NCBI GenBank assembly: GCA_044224215.1
Contig: JBGAKX010000019.1
Location: 1 to 47,574, forward strand
DNA length: 47,574 nucleotides
Direction of reading: 5' to 3'
From: DAOMFM01 sp035429825
GTDB taxonomy: Bacteria > Acidobacteriota > Blastocatellia > UBA7656 > JADIYM01
The notes below the pieces were generated by a model. It saw only the letters and a list, made by a program, of their open reading frames with translations, did not search any database and was not told the origin of the DNA. Within the stretch, counting starts at the first letter, position 1, and each line of letters starts with the position of its first letter. Positions 7,601 to 16,608 of this stretch are shown here, piece after piece. The position numbers were made by a program, and so were the translations under genes.

Positions 7601-8476
7601 ATGCTGACCCAGATCGGACCCCGCCTGCCGGATTGGCTCCGCAAACCATGGCGCGACGCCCAGGCGGACCACGCCGTCAAACGGCTCATGCGCGAACGCG
7701 ATCTCCACACGGTCTGTGAGTCCGCACGCTGTCCCAACCGCAACGAATGCTTCTCGCGCGGGACCGCCACGTTCATGATCGGCGGCAACATCTGCACACG
7801 CCACTGCGCGTTCTGCTCGGTTCCCGCGGGCCGGCCCGAATCCTACGACGCGATCGCCGGCGAACCCAAACAGGTCGCGGACGCCGCCGCCGAAATGGGC
7901 CTGCAGTACGTCGTCGTCACGGCCGTCGCCCGGGACGATCTCGCCGACGGCGGCGCGCGCCACATTGCCCGCACAATCCACGCGCTGCGTGACCGGCTCC
8001 CGGACGCGCGCGTCGAAGTCCTTACCCCGGACTTTGGCGGATCCGACGAACGCGTCGGCATCGTCGTGGAAGCTGGTCCAGACGTCTTCAACCACAACGT
8101 CGAGACCGTCCGACGCCTTTCGCCCGTCGTGCGGTCACGGTCGGACCACGACCGGTCGCTCAACGTGCTCAAGAGCGCGGCCGGGATGAATCCGTCGATG
8201 CTCGTCAAATCCGGTCTGATGGTCGGGCTCGGCGAGACGACCGACGAGGTGCACGAGCTGCTCGGAGAGCTCCGCGACAACGGTGTCCACGCCGTCACGA
8301 TCGGCCAGTACCTGCAGCCGACCCGCCGCAACCTGCCTGTCGTGGACTACGTGCACCCCGACACGTATGACGAATACAGGAGTTACGGCGAATCGCTCGG
8401 TTTTGACGCGGTCTTTGCCGGGCCGTTCGTTCGCAGTTCGTACATGGCCGAATCGGTATTCGAGGACCATCGGTAG
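7601..8476 (+). CDS. lipA: Lipoyl synthase (radical SAM)
   Basis: A 291-residue enzyme that inserts two sulfur atoms into octanoyl chains on lipoate-dependent enzymes. Both iron-sulfur clusters are recognisable: the auxiliary-cluster cysteines Cys39, Cys44 and Cys50 (CESARCPNRNEC) and the radical SAM cysteines Cys65, Cys69 and Cys72 (CTRHCAFC). The C-terminal RSSY motif, whose serine ligates the auxiliary cluster, is present near residue 280. The length is typical. It starts at an ATG 8 bases after a -10-like TATGAT and is followed 8 bases later by lnt, so the two are probably co-transcribed. No lipB is in the window. Confidence 0.96.
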   Translation: MLTQIGPRLPDWLRKPWRDAQADHAVKRLMRERDLHTVCESARCPNRNECFSRGTATFMIGGNICTRHCAFCSVPAGRPESYDAIAGEPKQVADAAAEMGLQYVVVTAVARDDLADGGARHIARTIHALRDRLPDARVEVLTPDFGGSDERVGIVVEAGPDVFNHNVETVRRLSPVVRSRSDHDRSLNVLKSAAGMNPSMLVKSGLMVGLGETTDEVHELLGELRDNGVHAVTIGQYLQPTRRNLPVVDYVHPDTYDEYRSYGESLGFDAVFAGPFVRSSYMAESVFEDHR

Positions 8477-8484
8477 CGTCGACC

Positions 8485-10086
8485 GTGATTGCCGAAGAAG
8501 ACCTCGCGTCGGGACGGGTGCTGCGGCTTCAGGCCACGTCGTTCCCTATCCGCCACCTTTCGCTCGCGCTGCTCACCGGCGGCCTCCTCACACTTTCGTT
8601 CCCGGGATGGGAGATCTCGATTCTGGCGTGGGTCGCGCTTGCTCCACTACTTGTCGCGGCGGCCCGCGAACGGAGCGGCGCCAGATCGTTCGGTCTCGGC
8701 CTTGTCGGCGGGACGCTGTTCTTCTACGCGTCGTCGTGGTGGCTCACGTTTTCGCCGATCAACTACGGCGGTTTCTCGGCGTGGCTCGCCTACGGTCTGC
8801 TCCTCGTGCCGACAATCGTCTCGGGCCTGTTCATCGGTCTGTTCGCGCTGATCGTTCACTTCGTCGTCAAACGCTACGGACCGACTGGCATGCTGACGGC
8901 GCCGGTCGTCTGGGTCGCGACCGAATGGCTGCGACTTCAGCTGACCGGCATCGGGTGGAACTTTCTCGGCTACTCCCAGAGCTTCCAGCCAGCGATGATC
9001 CAGAGCGCCTCGCTGGGCGGCGTCTACACGGTCAGCTTTCTGCTCGCGCTGACGAGCGCGGCGCTCGCATATTGCGCGATCGCGCCGTCGCGCAAGGCGG
9101 CGTGGCGCGTGCTTGCGGGAACGCTTGCCATCCTGGTGGTCAACATCGGCTATGGGGCGTTTGTTCTGTGGGAGACAACACCTGCGCGCGACGGCCTTCC
9201 CGTCGTGGCGTTGCAGCCGAATCTGCCCGTTTCGCTGATGGATGCGGACGGCGAGACGATCTATCGCGAGTCGTTCGGGCGGCTCGGGCGGATGGGAATC
9301 GAGGAGACTGACCGGCCGAACGCGCCGGCGCTCGCAGCGCCCGCCCTGCTGATCTGGCCCGAAATTCCCGTCGCGTTCGTCTACGACGACGACCCTGAAC
9401 TGCAGGCATACCTCGGTCAGCAGACACGGCGCCGCGGTGACTACCTTCTGGTCAACGCCGTCGGTCTCGTCGGGGACGGCCACACCAACAGCGCGATGCT
9501 CATCGGCCCCGACGGTACGCGGATCGGGCAGTACGACAAGGTCCGGTTGCTCCCGTTTGGCGAGTACGTACCGTTTCGCAGCGTGATCCCGTTCATCGAT
9601 CGCGTGCCGGCGCTGCTCCACGAATTCACGCCAGGAAGCCAGGGAAAAGTCCTCGGCGCCTCGGGAGCGCAGATCGGCGTCTCGATATGTTTCGAATCCG
9701 CATTCCCCGAGATCGCGCGATCCGAACGCCGTTCGGGCGCGACGGCGTTCGTCAACATCACGAACGACGCGTGGTTTGGACAGACGCCTGAACCCCGCCA
9801 GCATCTTGCACACGCGGTCATGCGATCGGTCGAGAACCGAACCGAGCAGGTGCGTGTCACAAACGCCGGATTCACGGCCCGCATCGACGCGGCTGGCCGG
9901 ATCCTGGACGTCACCGACCTGTTCGACGAATCGACGCGCCGCTGGATCCTGCCGACTTCGCCAGGTGGATTGTCGTTCTACACTCGCTGTGGCGACTGGC
10001 TTCCGATCGCGTGTTTTCTTGCGACGATCGCAATGCTCGTCGCGCCGCTCGCGCGCCGCAAACGTGACGTGCTAATAAAGGAATAG
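8485..10086 (+). CDS. lnt: Apolipoprotein N-acyltransferase
   Basis: A 533-residue inner-membrane enzyme that adds the third acyl chain to lipoproteins. The N-terminal half (about 20-230) holds six or more hydrophobic segments, the periplasmic nitrilase-like domain covers about 235-495, and a last membrane segment lies near 505-525. The catalytic triad is visible: Glu293 in WPEIP, Lys352 in YDKVRLLPFGEYVP and Cys402 in SICFESAFPE. FVNITNDAWFG is another strong signature. The GTG start is 8 bases after lipA. Its presence, with lspA elsewhere in the window, supports a diderm cell. It is followed by prfB after 30 bases. Confidence 0.95.
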   Translation: MIAEEDLASGRVLRLQATSFPIRHLSLALLTGGLLTLSFPGWEISILAWVALAPLLVAAARERSGARSFGLGLVGGTLFFYASSWWLTFSPINYGGFSAWLAYGLLLVPTIVSGLFIGLFALIVHFVVKRYGPTGMLTAPVVWVATEWLRLQLTGIGWNFLGYSQSFQPAMIQSASLGGVYTVSFLLALTSAALAYCAIAPSRKAAWRVLAGTLAILVVNIGYGAFVLWETTPARDGLPVVALQPNLPVSLMDADGETIYRESFGRLGRMGIEETDRPNAPALAAPALLIWPEIPVAFVYDDDPELQAYLGQQTRRRGDYLLVNAVGLVGDGHTNSAMLIGPDGTRIGQYDKVRLLPFGEYVPFRSVIPFIDRVPALLHEFTPGSQGKVLGASGAQIGVSICFESAFPEIARSERRSGATAFVNITNDAWFGQTPEPRQHLAHAVMRSVENRTEQVRVTNAGFTARIDAAGRILDVTDLFDESTRRWILPTSPGGLSFYTRCGDWLPIACFLATIAMLVAPLARRKRDVLIKE

Positions 10087-10116
10087 GGCGCGTCCGTTGC
10101 GGCCCGAGGAGGAGAG

Positions 10117-11212
10117 ATGCTCGACGACGTCAGAGCACAATTCGACGATCTGAAACAGCGGGTGTCCGAGCTGCGGAGGTTTCTTTGACCCCGATCGCAA
10201 GCGCGAAGAGCTCGCCGAGCTCGAGCAGCGCATCGCCGATCCCAACCTGTGGGACAACCAGGAGCAGGCGCAGAAGCTGCTGAAGTCGCGAAGCCGCCTG
10301 CAGTTCGCCGTCGACGAAGCCGACTGGTTCCAGCGAGCCGTCGAGGATGCGACCGTCCTGTTCGAGTTTGCCGAGACCGACGAAGAGTCGGCGGCCGAGC
10401 TGCGCCGCGTCGTCGCGGATCTCGCCGCGCGCGTCGGGGACGCCGAGACCGAGATGCTGCTCTCCGGTCCGCACGACTCGGCCGACGCAATCCTGTCGAT
10501 CAACTCCGGCGCCGGCGGGACCGACGCCGAGGACTGGGCGCAGATGCTGCTCCGGATGTACCTGCGGTGGGCAGAGCGCAAGGGATTCAAGACCGAACTG
10601 ATCGAAGAGTCTCCCGGCAAGGAAGCCGGTATCAAATCCGCGACGGTGACCATCGAAGGGCCGTACGCGTTTGGCCTGCTCGTGCCCGAGATGGGCGTGC
10701 ACCGTCTCGTCCGTATGTCGCCGTTCAATTCGGGTCAGAGTCGCGAGACGAGTTTTGCAAGCGTGGACGTCCATCCGCAGATCGACGACGACATCGAGAT
10801 CGAGATCCTCGACAAGGACCTGCGCGTCGACACGTATCGGTCATCCGGCGCCGGCGGCCAGCACGTCAACGTGACCGATTCGGCCGTGCGCATCACGCAC
10901 CTTCCCTCGGGAATCGTCGTGTCGTGCCAGAACCAGCGCTCGCAGCACCAGAATCGCGACGTCGCGATGAAGATCCTCAAGTCGCGTCTCTACGAGCTGG
11001 AGCTCGAGAAGCGACGGTCCGAAGCAGCCGTAATTGAAGCAAACAAAATGGATATCAGCTTCGGATCGCAGATCAGGAACTACGTGCTCCATCCGTACCG
11101 GCTCGTAAAGGACACGCGGACGAAGCACGAGACGAGCGACGTGGACGCTGTGCTTGGCGGGGACATCGATCCGTTCATCAAGGAGTTTCTGCTGCTCAAG
11201 CGCGGCTCGTGA
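10117..11212 (+). CDS. prfB: Peptide chain release factor 2 (programmed +1 frameshift)
   Basis: The gene is read as 10117-10185 joined to 10187-11212, giving 364 residues, the usual RF2 length. The first 23 codons end at CTT followed by an in-frame TGA (10186-10188). The rest continues in the +1 frame from GAC at 10187, as in Escherichia coli. RF2 recognises UGA and UAA and releases the finished peptide. Signatures: the SPF stop-codon-reading tripeptide in RMSPFNSG, and SGAGGQHVN carrying the GGQ that enters the peptidyl transferase centre. The start ATG follows a strong AGGAGGAGAG ribosome binding site. A reader looking only for single-frame genes would call it truncated or start it too late. 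Confidence 0.95.
10175..10189 (+). promoter_or_regulatory. RF2 programmed frameshift signal
   Basis: The sequence GGAGGTTTCTTTGAC contains an internal Shine-Dalgarno-like GGAGG close to the slippery CTT, then the in-frame TGA and C. When RF2 is scarce the ribosome slips one base forward at CTT TGA, so RF2 controls its own synthesis. The elements and their order match the well-studied E. coli site. Confidence 0.93.
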
Positions 11213-11294
11213 CGAATTCGCCACACGTGTGCCCTTTCGAACGGTGTACAAGGTATTCGCAGAGCCGTGATTCTGCTACTTTAGAACGCATCGT

Positions 11295-13982
11295 ATGTCG
11301 GGTCGGAAGCCATCACAGTCCGAGCGCTCGATCATCACCGAAGCGCTGGCGCTCGTGTTGATTGCGGCGGGTGTGCTCGTCGCGCTCAGCCTCGCTACAT
11401 ACAACCCGCTCGACCCCGCACTGAACGTCGCCACCGACCGAACGGAGGTCCTCAACCTGGTCGGCAAGGCCGGTTCGTACCTGGCGGATGTCCTGTTGCA
11501 GACGACGGGTCTGCTGGCGTTCGGCATCTCGTTTCTGCTCATCGTGTTCGGCATCAAGGGGTTCGTCGCCAACCGGATCCGTGCGTCGCTCGGTCTTACG
11601 ATCGGCATTGCGGCGATGGTCCTCGCGCTCGCGGGAGGCCTCAGCCTGATGCCCGCGCCGGACGTTCGCTGGCTCGCAAACTCGCCGGCCGCCGGCGGCC
11701 TGCTCGGCATGGCGATCGCGCGCGGCCTGGTCACCATCCTGAATCGCGTCGGCGCCGGAATCGTGCTCGGCGTCGTGTTCGTCGTCGCGACGATGCTGAC
11801 GCTCCGTATCTCACTGTTCGAAACATTCGGAAGCGCGTTCAGCCGAAAGTCGGAGGAGACGTGGGGTCTCGGCGTGTTCGCGCGTCTCGGTGCGATGCGC
11901 GATCGGGTCGCCGCATGGTGGGCAGCGCGGCGGGAGGCACGACAAGAGCGTCACGCGGAGCGAACGGCGGAACGCGACGCGGCCGCACAGATTCGGATGT
12001 TCGAGGACCGCGATCGCGACGAGCAGCGGGCGCTCGACGAGCGCGCGCGCGAAGAGCGCCGCGTCACGGAAGAGCTCGTGCGCGAGGGCCTGATGGAAAC
12101 GCCGGACGGGTCGGCGCGGTTGCGGCCGGCGACTCCGCGCGAAGTGGTCGAGAAGCCGCTCCCGAGGACCGATCGACTGACGCCTCCGCCTGGAACAAAT
12201 GGTGCGGACACGCCGGCGAGCCCGTTTGCGCCAGCTGCGGCGGCGCCGGCGCCGATCGGCGAGGCGCCGCTTTCGACTGCTGCCGCCGTCAAGGCGCGGC
12301 TCGCCGAGGCGCGCAGCAGGCGCGCGGCCCAGGCGGCCGCCGAAGCCGCTGCGGCGGCAGCTCCAGGTGAGGAGACGGACGCCGAACCGCTCCAGCCGGT
12401 AGATCCCGATGTCGCCGAGATGATCTCGACAGCCTCGATCGTGCGCACCGTCGCGCCAAAGACGCCCGGGCGGCCCGTTCCCTCTTCAAAGATTTCATCT
12501 GAAACGGGTTATCGGATCCCTTCGACGGAGCTTCTGTCGGCGCCGCCGCTCGCTCGCGAGCAGGACGAGCGGCAGCTTGAAGAGCGCGCGATCGCGCTCG
12601 CCGAGAAGTGCAAGGAGTTTTCCGTCACCGGCCACATTCACCGGATCAATCCGGGACCGGTCGTGACGACGTTCGAGTTCAAGCCGGATCCGGGGATCAA
12701 GTACAGCCGCGTCGTCGGACTTGCGGATGACCTGTGCCTCGCGCTCAAGGCGGAGTCGATCCGGATCGACCGGATCCCCGGCAAGTCCACCGTGGGGATC
12801 GAGGTGCCGAACGTCGATCGTCACACGATCTTCCTGCGCGAGATCATCGAGAGCGAGCAGTTCCAACACTCGTCGTCGAAGCTGACGCTCGCGCTCGGAC
12901 ACACCATCGACGGCCAGGAGTTCCTTGCGGACCTGCAGAAGATGCCGCACCTGCTGATCGCCGGTTCGACGGGCTCCGGCAAGTCGGTGATGATCAATGC
13001 GATCGTGACGTCGATTCTCTACAAGGCGGCGCCCGACGAAGTGAAGTTCATCATGGTGGATCCGAAGCGGCTCGAGCTGGGCCTTTACGAGGGCATCCCC
13101 CATCTGCTCACGCCGATCGTCGTCGATCCGAAGAGGGCGGCAAACGCGCTCAAGTGGGCCGTCACCGAGATGGAAAACCGCTACCGGACGCTCGCCGGTT
13201 ACGGAGTACGCAACATCGAGCAGTACAACAAGGAAGTCCGGTCCATCGTCAACCAGCGGCTGGCCGCCGACAGCGACGAACTGCCCAAGCCGTTGCCGTA
13301 CATCGTCGTGCTGATCGACGAGCTGGCAGACCTGATGATGGTCGCGTCGTCCGAGGTCGAAGCCTCGATCACCCGGCTTGCGCAGATGGCGCGCGCGATC
13401 GGGATCCATCTCGTGCTTGCCACGCAGCGTCCTTCGGTCGACGTCATCACCGGCCTGATCAAGGCCAACTTCCCGTCGCGGATGTCGTTCCGCGTGTCGT
13501 CAAAGGTCGACTCGCGCACGATCATCGACACGAACGGCGCCGAGCAGCTGCTCGGCCAGGGCGACATGCTGTTCCTGCCGCCGGGAACGTCGCGTCTCGT
13601 GCGGGTGCATGGGTCCTTCCTGTCGGAGAAGGACGTGAAGGCGGTGACGACGTTCATCAAGCAGCAGGGCGAGCCCGAATACGACGACTCCGTGACCATG
13701 TCGACTGCCGAGGCGAGCGGGCTCGATGCGAGCGACATCCGCGACGAGCTGTTCGAGGACGCGCTCAAGATCGTGTGCGACATGAGCCGCGCGTCCACGA
13801 GCGTCCTGCAACGGAGGTTGCGGATCGGCTACGGACGTGCGGCGGCGATTCTGGACCAGATGGAGCAATCCGGGTTTGTGGGTCCTCCCGACGGGTCGCG
13901 TCCGCGGCAGGTGCTGCCGGCGGCTTTCGAGTTCGCCGAGCGCAACACGCAGATCATCGAGGAACGCGAGAGCGATCTGTAA
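11295..13982 (+). CDS. ftsK: DNA translocase FtsK/SpoIIIE
   Basis: An 895-residue septal DNA pump that clears chromosome termini during division. Four hydrophobic segments lie in the first 185 residues. They are followed by a long Arg/Glu- then Ala/Pro-rich linker (about 190-420) that is low in complexity and typical of FtsK. The RecA-like motor carries Walker A GSTGSGKS near residue 556 and Walker B YIVVLIDELADLMM near 668. The C-terminal winged-helix gamma domain (about 820-880, RRLRIGYGRAAAILDQME) recognises oriented DNA motifs. The length is normal. A weak -10-like TACTTT lies 12 bases before the ATG, with no clear ribosome binding site. Confidence 0.95.
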   Translation: MSGRKPSQSERSIITEALALVLIAAGVLVALSLATYNPLDPALNVATDRTEVLNLVGKAGSYLADVLLQTTGLLAFGISFLLIVFGIKGFVANRIRASLGLTIGIAAMVLALAGGLSLMPAPDVRWLANSPAAGGLLGMAIARGLVTILNRVGAGIVLGVVFVVATMLTLRISLFETFGSAFSRKSEETWGLGVFARLGAMRDRVAAWWAARREARQERHAERTAERDAAAQIRMFEDRDRDEQRALDERAREERRVTEELVREGLMETPDGSARLRPATPREVVEKPLPRTDRLTPPPGTNGADTPASPFAPAAAAPAPIGEAPLSTAAAVKARLAEARSRRAAQAAAEAAAAAAPGEETDAEPLQPVDPDVAEMISTASIVRTVAPKTPGRPVPSSKISSETGYRIPSTELLSAPPLAREQDERQLEERAIALAEKCKEFSVTGHIHRINPGPVVTTFEFKPDPGIKYSRVVGLADDLCLALKAESIRIDRIPGKSTVGIEVPNVDRHTIFLREIIESEQFQHSSSKLTLALGHTIDGQEFLADLQKMPHLLIAGSTGSGKSVMINAIVTSILYKAAPDEVKFIMVDPKRLELGLYEGIPHLLTPIVVDPKRAANALKWAVTEMENRYRTLAGYGVRNIEQYNKEVRSIVNQRLAADSDELPKPLPYIVVLIDELADLMMVASSEVEASITRLAQMARAIGIHLVLATQRPSVDVITGLIKANFPSRMSFRVSSKVDSRTIIDTNGAEQLLGQGDMLFLPPGTSRLVRVHGSFLSEKDVKAVTTFIKQQGEPEYDDSVTMSTAEASGLDASDIRDELFEDALKIVCDMSRASTSVLQRRLRIGYGRAAAILDQMEQSGFVGPPDGSRPRQVLPAAFEFAERNTQIIEERESDL

Positions 13983-13983
13983 A

Positions 13984-14021
13984 CCGCAGATAAACGCAAG
14001 TTGATCTGCGTTGATCTGCGG
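13984..14021. repeat. CCGCAGAT-type perfect hairpin after ftsK
   Basis: CCGCAGAT (13984-13991) pairs with ATCTGCGG (14014-14021); inside it AACGCA pairs with TGCGTT around an 8-base loop, with one A-G mismatch between the two stems. It begins one base after the ftsK stop, so it may serve as a terminator even though no T tract follows. The outer stem is shared with the hairpin at 20885-20920. Confidence 0.6.
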
Positions 14022-14103
14022 CCTGGCGTCCGCCCCGCTGCTTGACGCCAAATCGACCGCTTTGCTGTAATTCAAGGTTCCCAGACCGAAAGGAGTTGAG
14101 TCC

Positions 14104-15318
14104 GTGGAAGACACGCTGATCTACGACTGGAATACGGTTGACGGTCCGCCGCCGGCGCGCGAGCACAAGATCGAGCTCAACGACGAGACCCTGCGCGATG
14201 GCCTGCAGAGCCCTTCGATCACCAATCCGTCGATCGACGCCAAACTCCGGATTCTCCACCTGATCGACGCGCTTGGCATCCACGCGGCCGACATCGGACT
14301 TCCCGGCGCCGGTCCGCACGTCGTCGAGCACACGACGCGTCTCGCCGAAGAGATCGTTTCGCAGAAGCTGCGGGTCCGGCCAAACTGCGCCGCCCGCACC
14401 GTGCTCGCGGATGTGCGCCCGATCGTCGAGATCTCGCAGAAAGTCGGCATTCCGATCGAAGCGTGCACGTTTATCGGCTCGAGCCCGATCCGCCAGTACA
14501 CCGAGGACTGGTCGATCGAGATGATGCTCAAATCGACCGAGGAGGCCGTCGGGTTTGCGGCTCGCGAGGGCCTGCCGGTGATGTACGTCACCGAGGATAC
14601 GATCCGCGCGCATCCCGACACGTTGCGCCAGCTGTTTCAGGCGGCAATCCGTTTCGGGGCGAGCCGGCTGTGCCTGTGCGACACGGTCGGCCACGCGACG
14701 CCATCGGGCGTGCAGTCGCTGGTTCGCTGGACGAGGCGGCTCGTGGACGAGCTCGGCGGCAACGTGAAGATCGACTGGCACGGCCACCAGGATCGAGGGC
14801 TCGGCGTCGTCAACGCGATCGCGGCCGTCGAGGCGGGAGCCGATCGCGTCCACGGCACGGCGCTTGGCATCGGCGAGCGAGTCGGCAACACGTCGATGGA
14901 CCAGTTGATCGTGAACCTTCGGCTGATGGGCTACATCGACAACGACATCTCAAGGCTCTGCGAATACTGTGACGAGGTCGCGGACGCCATCGGCATTCCC
15001 ATTCCGGGGAACTATCCCGTCGTCGGGGCGGATGCGTTCCGAACCGGGACGGGCGTTCACGCGGCTGCCGTCATCAAGGCGCTCAGACGCGGCGACGCGG
15101 GCCTCGCCGACAAGGTGTACTCCGGAATTCCCGCGCATCTTGTGGGGCGGAGCCAGACGATCGAGGTCGGACCGATGAGCGGCAAGTCGAATGTCGTCTT
15201 CTGGCTCGAGCAGCACGGCGTTCAGCCGACCGACGAGGTTGTCGACAGGATCTTCCAGTCGGCCAAGAAGTCGAATACCATCCTGAGCGACAAAGAGATT
15301 CTGGCGCTTGTGCACTAG
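14104..15318 (+). CDS. 2-isopropylmalate synthase / homocitrate synthase family enzyme
   Basis: A 404-residue HMG-CoA-lyase-like TIM-barrel enzyme. The motif LNDETLRDGLQSP near residues 24-36 carries the catalytic aspartate and arginine. WHGHQDRGLGVVNA gives the HxH metal ligands, and HGTALGIGERVGNTSMD matches the GxGERxGN signature of the family. It is shorter than classical LeuA (over 500 residues) because it lacks the C-terminal leucine-binding regulatory domain; it resembles short LeuA, homocitrate synthase or citramalate synthase forms. The acceptor ketoacid cannot be decided from sequence. The GTG start follows AAGGAGTTGAGTCC, a good ribosome binding site. No leucine or lysine pathway genes are near. 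Confidence 0.85.
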   Translation: MEDTLIYDWNTVDGPPPAREHKIELNDETLRDGLQSPSITNPSIDAKLRILHLIDALGIHAADIGLPGAGPHVVEHTTRLAEEIVSQKLRVRPNCAARTVLADVRPIVEISQKVGIPIEACTFIGSSPIRQYTEDWSIEMMLKSTEEAVGFAAREGLPVMYVTEDTIRAHPDTLRQLFQAAIRFGASRLCLCDTVGHATPSGVQSLVRWTRRLVDELGGNVKIDWHGHQDRGLGVVNAIAAVEAGADRVHGTALGIGERVGNTSMDQLIVNLRLMGYIDNDISRLCEYCDEVADAIGIPIPGNYPVVGADAFRTGTGVHAAAVIKALRRGDAGLADKVYSGIPAHLVGRSQTIEVGPMSGKSNVVFWLEQHGVQPTDEVVDRIFQSAKKSNTILSDKEILALVH

Positions 15319-15496
15319 ACTCTGCAGAAGCGCCCGGAGCCGCTCGGCATCCGGCACGTGACCAACGGAGTCGCGTGCGCAGCTCACAGAAAACACAGGA
15401 GCCGTCGAACCACTCGAACGGCCATCGCGTTCAAGTCCCTGGCCAGGTTGAAGATCAGGGCGAAAGCCGAAGATTGCCCCCCTCAAGGTGCTCGCC

Positions 15497-16606
15497 ATGA
15501 AGTTTCCATTCACACGTCGATTGACGCCGCCGACAGCCGGAACCGAGGCGCCCGAACAGCAACAGCCCCCGGTTGACCTCGCGTCCGAGTTTCGCTGCCT
15601 GTGGACCGTCAGCCAGTTCTTCTCGGTGCTGCAGCGATTGCAGCTACAGCCCGAGCGTGGACGAACGGTCGACCTCTCCGAACTTGGCCGGAAGATCGAG
15701 GAGGCGCGGCAGACGCGGCGCTCGCTTGCGTTCAGCAAGCTCGTCGGGTTGCAGCGGGAGATCAACAACGCCAAGACCGAGATCTACGAGCTCGACATGA
15801 CGATCCCCGTGTCGATCATGCGCAGTTTCTTCGAAAGGCTCGGCCGGTTTGATCGCGCCGCGCTTGGCGAGGTCGTCAAGTACTACCTCTCAAAGCCGCT
15901 CAAGACGCTCGACGACCGCGACAAGATCGACCTGCTCGCGACGCGGTACGGGTCGTACCGGATCGAGACGTCCACGGACTATGCGACGTGGCGGTCGATT
16001 GACGGGCTCGACGAGCAGCTGACGCGGCTCTACGTTCGCCCGAACGACCTGCCGCCAGCAACGCAGGACCGCACGGTTGCGGACCTTCGCGAGATGCGCC
16101 AGATCGCGGTCGACATCGCGACGTTCGGCGACCTCATCGAGCGAAAGGTCGTGTCGCGATTGCGGGACTACAAGCTCGGACTCGGCGACATCTTCTTCTA
16201 CCCGAGGATTCTCGCCGAAGTGGTCGAGATGAACGTGCTGGTCCACAACAAGTTTCAGGAGCTGTACCACACCGAGATGATCAAGTTGCAGCTCGAGGCC
16301 GACCGGCTGAACCGTCTGCAGCTTGATGTGAGCCGGCTGCTTCCCGCGCTCGACAGCCATCGCGCGTTGAGCGAGTTGAATTCGATGACGGTTCAGATGC
16401 AGCAGATCCTGCAGGAGGTCAAGAAGGACATCGCCGAGCGCGTGATCGTCGATCGCGACATCCGCATCTCGGTCGAGGAGGATGGCGTTCCGCTCAAGTC
16501 GCTCGTCGATTCGTGCGAGGATGCGCTGCGGAATACGTCGGACATCGTCAGGCGTCTCTACCACGCGTTCCAGAAGGCCGACTTGAAGGGCTCGGTTCCG
16601 GATTAG
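15497..16606 (+). CDS. Conserved-looking coiled-coil protein of unknown function
   Basis: A 369-residue soluble protein that I do not recognise. The first 30 residues are Pro/Thr/Gln-rich and likely disordered. The rest is mainly helical and strongly charged, with heptad-like stretches such as LGRKIEEARQTRR, MIKLQLEADRLNRLQLDVSRLLPAL and MTVQMQQILQEVKKDIAERV. There is no signal peptide, membrane segment or catalytic motif. Aromatic-rich patches (GDIFFYPRILAEVVEMNVLVHNKF is one) suggest a folded helical bundle rather than a simple rod. The ATG is chosen over a GTG three codons earlier because an AAGG sequence lies 8 bases upstream. It precedes an M20 peptidase by 2 bases, which suggests co-expression. 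The spacer 15319-15496 before it shows no feature. Confidence 0.7.
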   Translation: MKFPFTRRLTPPTAGTEAPEQQQPPVDLASEFRCLWTVSQFFSVLQRLQLQPERGRTVDLSELGRKIEEARQTRRSLAFSKLVGLQREINNAKTEIYELDMTIPVSIMRSFFERLGRFDRAALGEVVKYYLSKPLKTLDDRDKIDLLATRYGSYRIETSTDYATWRSIDGLDEQLTRLYVRPNDLPPATQDRTVADLREMRQIAVDIATFGDLIERKVVSRLRDYKLGLGDIFFYPRILAEVVEMNVLVHNKFQELYHTEMIKLQLEADRLNRLQLDVSRLLPALDSHRALSELNSMTVQMQQILQEVKKDIAERVIVDRDIRISVEEDGVPLKSLVDSCEDALRNTSDIVRRLYHAFQKADLKGSVPD

Positions 16607-16608
16607 CA

